Assembly (NCBI GenBank): GCA_021850405.1
Contig: JAJZMA010000047.1
Location: 1-5,392 of the forward strand
Length of the DNA: 5,392 bases
Direction: 5' to 3'
DNA from: a bacterium
GTDB taxonomy: Bacteria; Chloroflexota; Dormibacteria; Aeolococcales; Aeolococcaceae
Each line of letters opens with the position of its first letter. Position 1 is the first letter of the stretch. The notes beneath the pieces are model-generated. The model searched no databases. It was not told the DNA's origin and was given only the letters and a program-made list of their open reading frames with translations. A program made the translations under genes and the position numbers. This document shows, one piece after another, positions 1 to 4,868 of the stretch.

Positions 1-1647
1 AGCCAGCCCGACTGCGAGCAGCGATCCCGAAGGAGAGAGCGCAAGAGAGGTTGGGGTGAGGCCAGCAGGAATCGGGACCGGGATGGTTGTAGCAGCGGTG
101 TTTCCTGCGGCGGCCATTTCAATCACAGGTGAAGAACCAGCGCTGTTTAGCCAGGCCATGGTGGCTCCATCTGAGGTAAAGGTGACGGGTCCAGCAAGTC
201 CGGTCAGCTGGGTTACTCCGCCGGTAGCTATGTCCAGTAGTTCTGGCGCACTGTCAGGCGTGCTGGAGCTGGCGGGAGCAGAAGATGCGGGGGGCTGCTG
301 GGTGGTGAGTGGGGTCGGCCCAGGTGTTGCGGCAGCTGTGCCACTCGGAGGTGTCCCTGTTGGGAAGGTTGATGTGGGCACAGCTGCAGCGGTGAGGACT
401 GCGTAGCCACAGCCCGGTGCAAATTCGCTTATCGTGGTGCCGGCTGGCAAGGGTGCGGTGGTCTGGGCAAGAGAGGAGAGAGAGGCGGTTACAAGCGACC
501 CGTCATGAGAAAAGAGCAGGTGGCTGTTTCCATCCCAGCACAATGCGGATGAGGTGTCGGCTACAAACCGGGTTGCTGTCATCTTGCTTCCGGTAATCGT
601 AAAGATTGTTCCGCTGCCCGTTCCAATTGCGGCTACGGTACTGCCATCGGGGGAAAGGGCCAGTCCCGCCGAAGGGGGGCCCAGGACCGTGACAGGGTTT
701 CCTGCCGGGGAAAGCAGCTCGGTGGCACCGTTCTGGGCAGCTCCCTGTTGCGAGGCTGTCCCTCCAGAACCGCCACTGCTTCCTCCCGCACCATTCCCAG
801 GTTCTGACCCTGTGACCTGGGAGGGAGATGGGGACGCGCCTGAGGCTGGGGATACACCGGGGGACGCCGTACCAGTGAGGGGGGAAGAGCCGCCGCTTCC
901 TGTGGAGGAGGCTGGTTCGGTGGAGCCTGCCGGCAGGGTTCCCGCACCTACTATGGTGCCGCTTCCGGTTGCAAGAATGGAGGTACCGCCGAGAGCGGTT
1001 CCGACCTGCACCGGCACAACAGTGGGGGTGTTGACCGTTACGGTAGGCGATGGCTGCGGCTTTGGCTGGGTGCCAAAGGCGATGTACATGCTCCTGGCAG
1101 GTATTGCGCCGCTTGCGGTTCGGGCAGTGCTCGCGCTTATCGTCACCTTGTACGGGGTATCCGCGGCCAGCCCATGCAGCGGGTGGATAAGCAGGGAGTT
1201 GCCGTTCCATCTGGTGGTGTAGGCCGTTGCAGGTTGTATATGGAGTGCCTGGACAACACTGGCATGATCCATCGGCTGGTTGAACGAGACCGTTATGGTG
1301 TCGTTCAGGGCAACGCTATGCTGGGCAGAGACGTTGGACGAGGCGACTACCAGCAGCTGCTGGCCCTTGGGGAGGTTGATGGAGAGGCTGGCAAGCCCGG
1401 CGGCCCCGAGAATTACGCCGACAAAGGCAGCTCCCCAGGCGAGCCGGACAGCGGGTGCCTGGAAGAGGAAATAGCGGCGCTGGCGCCGGGTCGCCTCGGA
1501 GACAAGCGACATGCGCAGATTGCGGACAAAGATCGGCGCTGGAGCCACAGAAGGGCGACCGCGCCGGGCCTTTGCCGCAAGCTCAAGGAGGGACGGGTCT
1601 TGCCGGAACAGCTCCAGCAGTTCAGGGTCTTTCTCAGGGATGCTCAT
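1..1647 (-). CDS. Membrane-anchored Ig-like (Big_5) / propeller-repeat protein, putative ECF sigma regulator, 3' end outside window
   Basis: The minus strand is open without a stop from ATG 1647 to the window edge (549 codons), so the C-terminus is missing. Residues 1-67 are hydrophilic and Arg-rich near 54-58 (probably cytoplasmic). Residues about 68-90 form one hydrophobic membrane segment (LAWGAAFVGVILGAAGLASL). Residues about 98-192 match the bacterial Ig-like Big_5/SbsA pattern: 'ITVSFNQPMD', then 'LLIHPLHGLAADTPYKVTIS'. Residues about 196-308 and 423-466 are Pro/Thr/Ser/Gly-rich linkers. Around them lie propeller-like strands with 'LALSPDGSTVAAIG' (329-342) and 'LALSPSGSLLAVGLA' at the visible end. 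The start overlaps the sigma gene by 14 bp, and purine-rich GAGGAG...GTGGGG (1651-1666) lies upstream. Position suggests a membrane regulator of that sigma factor. However, no zinc-finger anti-sigma HxxxCxxC motif is present, so the anti-sigma role is inference. The coding region and topology are well supported; the function is not. Confidence 0.85.
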   Translation of the reverse strand, partial: MSIPEKDPELLELFRQDPSLLELAAKARRGRPSVAPAPIFVRNLRMSLVSEATRRQRRYFLFQAPAVRLAWGAAFVGVILGAAGLASLSINLPKGQQLLVVASSNVSAQHSVALNDTITVSFNQPMDHASVVQALHIQPATAYTTRWNGNSLLIHPLHGLAADTPYKVTISASTARTASGAIPARSMYIAFGTQPKPQPSPTVTVNTPTVVPVQVGTALGGTSILATGSGTIVGAGTLPAGSTEPASSTGSGGSSPLTGTASPGVSPASGASPSPSQVTGSEPGNGAGGSSGGSGGTASQQGAAQNGATELLSPAGNPVTVLGPPSAGLALSPDGSTVAAIGTGSGTIFTITGSKMTATRFVADTSSALCWDGNSHLLFSHDGSLVTASLSSLAQTTAPLPAGTTISEFAPGCGYAVLTAAAVPTSTFPTGTPPSGTAAATPGPTPLTTQQPPASSAPASSSTPDSAPELLDIATGGVTQLTGLAGPVTFTSDGATMAWLNSAGSSPVIEMAAAGNTAATTIPVPIPAGLTPTSLALSPSGSLLAVGLA

Positions 1648-2197
1648 CGGCCCCACCCCTCTCCTCAAGCTGGCTGCGAAGTGTGTTCATTCCCCTGTGG
1701 ATCAGGAGTTTGATGGCTCCTTCGCTTTTGCCCATGATTACTCCAATCTGGGCCAGTTTGAGATCCTCGCCAAGTTTCAGCGACACAGCGGTTCTCTGTT
1801 GTTTGGGGAGTTGGTCGATTGCAATCCAGATGCGCTCTGCCTCCTGCCTCCGGATGACAGTCTCGGACACCTCGGTAGCGTGGTCGGGTACGCTCGCGGC
1901 TTCATCCAGTTCTGCATGGTGCTTGCGGCCGCGGTAGTAGTCGTTGACCGCGTTGGCAGATATCTGGTAAAGCCAGGAGCTGAAAGGGCGGCCAGTTGAC
2001 TGGTATCTCCCAATTGCCCGAAGCGCCTTGAAGAAGACATCGGAAGTGACATCCTGGGCAATCTCGGTGCTCCGCACCCGGCTGTAGACAAACCTGTAGA
2101 TCTGATCCACATACTGGTCGTAGAGTTCCCCAAAGGCTTCCGGGTTTTTCTTGGCACGTTCTACCAGCTCTTCTTCATATTCCCGCGGCAGCGTCAT
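1634..2197 (-). CDS. ECF-family RNA polymerase sigma factor (sigma-70 family)
   Basis: This 187-residue protein has the two-domain layout and length of extracytoplasmic-function sigma factors. Region 2 spans about residues 20-91: 'AFGELYDQYVDQIYRFVYSR' for 2.1, then 'AQDVTSDVFFKALRAIGRY' and 'SSWLYQISANAVNDYYR' for 2.2-2.4. An acidic linker follows (about 95-115). Region 4 spans about 118-178, with 'AIDQLPKQQRTAVSLKLGED' and the helix-turn-helix 'LAQIGVIMGKSEGAIKLLIHR' less its last residue. No sigma 1.1, region 3 or extra C-terminal domain is present. An in-frame TAG directly precedes ATG 2197, so that is the most upstream possible start; its Shine-Dalgarno is weak. The TGA at 1634-1636 lies inside the next gene, so the two are probably translationally coupled. 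The protein should direct RNA polymerase to a stress or envelope regulon. The ECF subgroup and the target promoters cannot be read from the window. Confidence 0.95.
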   Translation of the reverse strand: MTLPREYEEELVERAKKNPEAFGELYDQYVDQIYRFVYSRVRSTEIAQDVTSDVFFKALRAIGRYQSTGRPFSSWLYQISANAVNDYYRGRKHHAELDEAASVPDHATEVSETVIRRQEAERIWIAIDQLPKQQRTAVSLKLGEDLKLAQIGVIMGKSEGAIKLLIHRGMNTLRSQLEERGGADEHP

Positions 2198-2322
2198 CTA
2201 TTCTCGGCGCTCACGTACACAGTCAACGGCCAGAATGCGACTGGGGTTACATTCGCCCAGGCGCAGCAGGCAAGGTGCGTGTCCCATCCGCCAGGCAGTG
2301 GTGCCGGGGTGCCTGCTCCACC

Positions 2323-2364
2323 GCAGGTACGGGTCACAAAATGCCAGGAGCAGGGGCAGGTACG
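2323..2364. repeat. Pair of 9-bp direct repeats, candidate operator
   Basis: GCAGGTACG occurs at 2323-2331 and again, identical, at 2356-2364. The start-to-start distance is 33 bp, close to three turns of the helix. The pair lies 12-53 bp upstream of a TATATT hexamer (2376-2381) in the divergent promoter region. A degenerate relative (CAAGGTGCG) may lie at 2271-2279. Use as a regulator binding site is inferred from position and phasing only. Confidence 0.35.
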
Positions 2365-2371
2365 CATTCTG

Positions 2372-2383
2372 CCAGTATATTGG
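2372..2383. promoter_or_regulatory. Near-palindrome with -10-like hexamers on both strands
   Basis: CCAGTATATTGG reads CCAATATACTGG on the other strand, so 10 of 12 positions are symmetric. On the plus strand it holds TATATT (2376-2381) and on the minus strand TATACT (2379-2374), each five of six to the TATAAT consensus. No good -35 lies 16-18 bp upstream of either. It is an A/T-rich island in a GC-rich spacer, so it could be overlapping divergent -10 boxes, an operator, or chance. Confidence 0.25.
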
Positions 2384-2428
2384 GGAGGCCGATCCTGAGT
2401 GCCCAGCTGTGTAGTCCCACCTTTCTGG

Positions 2429-2465
2429 AGTTGGGGAAGCACTGTTAGCGGTTCAACTGTTTTTT
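2429..2465 (+). promoter_or_regulatory. Weak inverted repeat followed by six Ts, possible leader attenuator
   Basis: AGTTG (2429-2433) pairs with CAACT (2454-2458). Two G-U pairs extend the stem inward, and the loop is about 16 nt. A G and a run of six Ts (2460-2465) follow directly. This is the shape of an intrinsic terminator, placed one base before the Shine-Dalgarno of the SIS-domain gene. The stem is short and not GC-rich, so the T-run may instead only keep the ribosome site unstructured. Confidence 0.2.
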
Positions 2466-2472
2466 GAGGGAG
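2466..2472 (+). promoter_or_regulatory. Ribosome binding site of the SIS-domain gene
   Basis: GAGGGAG ends 4 nt before ATG 2477, and its GAGG core sits 7 nt away. It supports ATG 2477 over the in-frame ATG at 2495. The ATG at 2473 is in another frame and reaches a stop after six codons. Confidence 0.6.
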
Positions 2473-2476
2473 ATGG

Positions 2477-3430
2477 ATGCCGATCCAGCCTGACATGCCA
2501 GTGGGCCCATCCGGAGGCGGGGCAACAGCAGTCGAGGCGGCCTCCCAGGGGCGCGCATGGAGACAGGTAGCAGCAACGTGGGCTCATGCCCGGCTCGTAC
2601 AGGGTGCGGGTTCCAGGGTGCTCTTTGTCGGGTGTGGTACTGCGGGTCATATCGGCCAGGCAGTGGCGAGGCTGCTCGAGGAGCGTAAAGCAGCTATCTG
2701 CGATGCATGTACCCCGGGGCTCTATCCAGGGCACCGGGAATATGACACTGCCGTGTTCATCTCCCGGAGCGGTAGCACCAGTGAGACGGTTGCAGCTGCC
2801 AGATCCAGCCATAATGCCGGTCGAAAGGTGGCAATTGTGGGATGTGAGGGCACTCCACTGGCTGAGCTTGCCGATGAGACCTATGTCATAGATCCGGTGC
2901 CAGAAAGTGCCATTGTGCAGACCGTCTTTCCAACTTCCGTGCTGGCATTTTTCAGGCTGCAGATGGGAGATGACATTGCCGGACTGGCAGGCTTCCTGGA
3001 TGCACCTGTTCCAGAGGGAGAGAGCCAGGACAGATCCAGCGGGGAGGGAATCCGCCGCCTGCAGTTCCCCCCCGCGCTCTCTGGGAGCCGGGTGGTTTTT
3101 CTGGGAGAGCACTGGGCTTCTGCCCTGGCTGGGGAAGCGGCGCTCAAGCTGAAAGAGCTGACCCTGGGCTGGGCAGAGGCGTATGTTGCGCCGGAATTCC
3201 GGCACGGGCCCATTTCGGGAGCCGGGCCCACAACACTGGTGTGGCAGCTGGGACCAGTTGATCTCCGGCTCGCGGCAGAGATCCGTGCGCTGGGTAGTCC
3301 ACTGTTTGGCGGAGAGCTGGATCCCATGGTTGAGCTTGCAGGTATCTACCAGTGGGCGGTTGCCCGGGCGGTTGCCCGGGGGCTGGACCCTGACGCCCCA
3401 CGGCATCTGAAAAGGTCGGTGATCCTCTGA
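2477..3430 (+). CDS. Two-SIS-domain sugar-phosphate isomerase, probable glucosamine-6-phosphate deaminase (NagB-II type)
   Basis: This 317-residue protein resembles the isomerase half of GlmS without its N-terminal glutaminase domain. SIS domain 1 (about 45-165) has 'VLFVGCGTAGHIG' (48-60), the phosphate-binding loop 'SRSGSTSET' (96-104) and 'ESAIVQTVFPTS' (143-154). SIS domain 2 (about 204-317) has 'GEAALKLKELTLGWAEAY' (219-236) and 'PEFRHGPIS' (239-247). By hand alignment to E. coli GlmS, Lys485, Glu488 and His504 correspond to Lys224, Glu227 and His243, with spacing preserved. The C-terminus 'DAPRHLKRSVIL' matches the GlmS tail, but Arg313 stands where GlmS has Lys603, with Lys312 beside it. 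Without a glutaminase, synthesis of GlcN-6-P from glutamine is unlikely. With nagA 58 bp downstream, deamination of GlcN-6-P to fructose-6-P and ammonia in the cytoplasm is the best inference. An AgaS-like or fructosamine-6-P deglycase role is the alternative. Confidence 0.88.
   Translation: MPIQPDMPVGPSGGGATAVEAASQGRAWRQVAATWAHARLVQGAGSRVLFVGCGTAGHIGQAVARLLEERKAAICDACTPGLYPGHREYDTAVFISRSGSTSETVAAARSSHNAGRKVAIVGCEGTPLAELADETYVIDPVPESAIVQTVFPTSVLAFFRLQMGDDIAGLAGFLDAPVPEGESQDRSSGEGIRRLQFPPALSGSRVVFLGEHWASALAGEAALKLKELTLGWAEAYVAPEFRHGPISGAGPTTLVWQLGPVDLRLAAEIRALGSPLFGGELDPMVELAGIYQWAVARAVARGLDPDAPRHLKRSVIL
3354..3380 (+). repeat. Tandem 12-bp duplication inside the SIS-domain gene
   Basis: GGGCGGTTGCCC occurs twice head to tail (3354-3365, 3366-3377), followed by GGG of a third unit. 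Each unit is itself an inverted repeat (GGGC/GCCC around a GGTT loop). The length is a multiple of three, so the protein gains a repeated Ala-Val-Ala-Arg in 'WAVARAVARGLDPD' (293-306). It lies in the helix before the C-terminal tail and does not break the frame. Confidence 0.7.
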
Positions 3431-3476
3431 GCCACTCTCGGGCTGGGAACTTTGCAACCCCTGCCGTACTCTCCAT

Positions 3477-3486
3477 GCAGCGCTGC
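3477..3486. repeat. Perfect 10-bp palindrome just before nagA
   Basis: GCAGCGCTGC is its own reverse complement and ends two bases before ATG 3489, where a Shine-Dalgarno would be expected. No purine-rich ribosome site is seen in the preceding 20 nt. It could be an operator half-overlapping the start or a chance GC-rich palindrome. A hairpin with a 4-nt loop would leave only three base pairs, so it is weak as RNA structure. Confidence 0.4.
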
Positions 3487-3488
3487 CG

Positions 3489-4727
3489 ATGATCAGCAGG
3501 ATTGTGGGTGGGCGCGTGGTCAACCATGGAGAGGTTGTGGGTAGCACCCTGGTCCTGGATGGACCACGTATTGCAGGAGTTGATTCCTCTGCGGGGCAAG
3601 ATGCCACCCGCAAGACTCTCCTCGCAGTTGCGACCAGGAGCAGCGGCGGGCAAGCGGCAGGATCTGCTGCCTACGATCTGGATGCAGAGGGCTGCTGGGT
3701 GGTTCCGGGATTTGTGGACCTGCATTGCCATGGGGCGGTTGGCGTGGATTTTGCCACGGCCAGCGCGGAGGAGATGGGCCGTGCACTGGCTTACCATCTG
3801 GGGCATGGCACCACCACCTGCCTGCCAACTATTGCCTCTACCAGCTTGCCGGGCTATCTCGCCCAGATAAAGTCGCAGCCTCCGGGTGAGCCCGGCGCCC
3901 TGGGGTCGTCCTTTGGTGGCTACCATCTGGAGGGACCATTCCTGAATCCGGAGCAGCGTGGCGCCTCCTCCCTGGGGAGTCTCTTGCTGCCGGGAGAGGA
4001 GGTGGTTGCGCAACTCCTGGACGCGGCAGGAGGCAGGGTCAGGATGGTAACGCTTGCTCCCGAGCTACCCGGGATTGGTGATATTGCACTGGGTCTGCGC
4101 GCGGCGGGGGTGGTTGTGGCTGCTGGACATACCGGGGCGAGCCGCGACGAGGCGCTGGCTGCGGCAAGGGACGGGCTCTTCACCCATGTCACTCATCTCT
4201 TCAACGGCATGCCACCATTTCACCATCGACAGCCAGGTGTTTTTGGGGCGCTTTTTGCATGCCGTGACCTGACCTGTGACCTGATCTGTGACGGCAAGCA
4301 CCTGGACCCAGCGGTTGTCCACCTGGTGACCGGGTCACTCGGGTTTTCCCGCGTGGCACTGATCACTGACGCAGTTTCGGCCTGTGGAGCGGGCCCGGGC
4401 GAGTTTCCTCTGGGAGATTCGTCTGTTACGGTCCGGGTTGCAGGAGAGGCCCCAGAGATACAGGGTCGTCTGGCGGGCAGCGTACTCACCATGGACCGTG
4501 CCGTTGCCAATGCGGTTGGGATGTGTGGAGTATCTGTTGGGGCTGCTTCCCTCATGGCCAGCGAGGTGCCTGCCAGGGTGGCTGGATTTGACGACCGGGG
4601 TTCATTTGACCCGGGGATGGCTGCGGACTGTGTGCTACTGGACCAGAGGCTTTCGCTGGTGGCAGTGGTGCGTGCTGGACAGCTGGTAGAGCCGTCGCTG
4701 GGCCAGGATACCCCGCATGAAACCTGA
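3489..4727 (+). CDS. nagA: N-acetylglucosamine-6-phosphate deacetylase
   Basis: The enzyme removes acetate from GlcNAc-6-P to give GlcN-6-P in the cytoplasm, the step before the deaminase encoded just upstream. The 412 residues show the amidohydrolase (TIM-barrel) motifs in order: 'VVPGFVDLHCHG' (71-82) with metal-ligand candidates His79 and His81; 'HGTTTCLPT' (106-114); 'GYHLEGPFLNPEQRGA' (144-159) with metal ligand Glu148; 'AAGHTGAS' (211-218) with His214; 'THLFNGMPPF' (235-244) with His236; 'CDGKHLDP' (267-274) with His271; 'LITDAVSACG' (291-300) with catalytic Asp294; and 'GSFDPGMAADCVLLD' (371-385). E. coli NagA replaces the first HxH by QxN, so this protein may bind two metals. An Ala/Ser/Gly-rich stretch (about 36-62) makes the N-terminal part longer than in E. 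coli. No alternative ATG, GTG or TTG start lies upstream in frame before a stop, so ATG 3489 holds despite lacking a clear ribosome site. Confidence 0.95.
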   Translation: MISRIVGGRVVNHGEVVGSTLVLDGPRIAGVDSSAGQDATRKTLLAVATRSSGGQAAGSAAYDLDAEGCWVVPGFVDLHCHGAVGVDFATASAEEMGRALAYHLGHGTTTCLPTIASTSLPGYLAQIKSQPPGEPGALGSSFGGYHLEGPFLNPEQRGASSLGSLLLPGEEVVAQLLDAAGGRVRMVTLAPELPGIGDIALGLRAAGVVVAAGHTGASRDEALAAARDGLFTHVTHLFNGMPPFHHRQPGVFGALFACRDLTCDLICDGKHLDPAVVHLVTGSLGFSRVALITDAVSACGAGPGEFPLGDSSVTVRVAGEAPEIQGRLAGSVLTMDRAVANAVGMCGVSVGAASLMASEVPARVAGFDDRGSFDPGMAADCVLLDQRLSLVAVVRAGQLVEPSLGQDTPHET

Positions 4728-4760
4728 TGGCGGCACCGCATTTATTGCATGGTGAGTTAG

Positions 4761-4827
4761 CTGGAGGTACAGGCTGCCAGGGGCAAGCCCTCCAGAGGAC
4801 AGGACGGCGATCTCGCGGCTCTGGAGG
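4761..4827. terminator. Three-element inverted repeat in the convergent spacer, candidate bidirectional terminator
   Basis: CTGGAGG (4761-4767) pairs with CCTCCAG (4789-4795). The longer CCTCCAGAG (4789-4797) also pairs perfectly over 9 bp with CTCTGGAGG (4819-4827). The middle element can pair with only one flank at a time. The first hairpin can be extended inside by GGCT-GCC (4772-4778) against GGC-A-AGCC (4782-4789). The structure lies between the stop codons of nagA and glgB. There is no T-run after either stem on either strand, so this is not a classical intrinsic terminator, and the role is inferred from location. Confidence 0.35.
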
Positions 4828-4868
4828 CCGGAAGGGCAGGAGGGCAGCTCACGGGACTGGATGAAGCG

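Larger units (their letters stand above)
2198..2476. promoter_or_regulatory. Divergent intergenic region between the sigma factor and the amino-sugar genes
   Basis: The 279 bp between two divergently read genes must carry promoters for both. I see no convincing gene in it. Visible elements are: a 6-bp inverted repeat CAGGCA/TGCCTG (2292-2297 / 2310-2315); a direct repeat GCAGGTACG (2323-2331, 2356-2364); a small inverted repeat GGCAG/CTGCC (2355-2359 / 2369-2373); a near-palindrome at 2372-2383; and an inverted repeat with a T-run at 2429-2465. No strong -35/-10 pair is recognisable on either strand. Confidence 0.6.

Noticed and set aside
554..1222. Plus-strand open frame of 222 residues, and neighbours at 56-406, 1174-1713 and 1511-1999
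   Set aside because: They lie antisense to the membrane-protein and sigma genes, have Pro/Val/Ala-rich or compositionally odd translations with no recognisable domain, and arise from the GC-rich low-complexity coding of the opposite strand.
2198..2226. TTGACT (minus strand, 2226-2221) as a -35 box with GAATAG (2203-2198) 17 bp downstream
   Set aside because: The -10 matches the consensus poorly and abuts the sigma ATG, so transcription would start inside the coding region.
2194..2496. Minus-strand open frame of 100 residues covering the divergent intergenic region
   Set aside because: It has no recognisable motif, is rich in Cys, Trp, Pro and Gly in a random-looking way, and overlaps both the sigma start and the start of the SIS gene. 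It is most likely spurious.
2477..3430. Annotation as glmS
   Set aside because: The N-terminal glutaminase domain is entirely absent (317 residues instead of about 600) and the gene sits beside nagA, so a catabolic isomerase/deaminase fits better.
2453..3613. Minus-strand open frame of 386 residues opposite the SIS-domain gene
   Set aside because: Its translation shows no domain, whereas the plus strand encodes a protein with clear SIS motifs and catalytic residues over the same bases.
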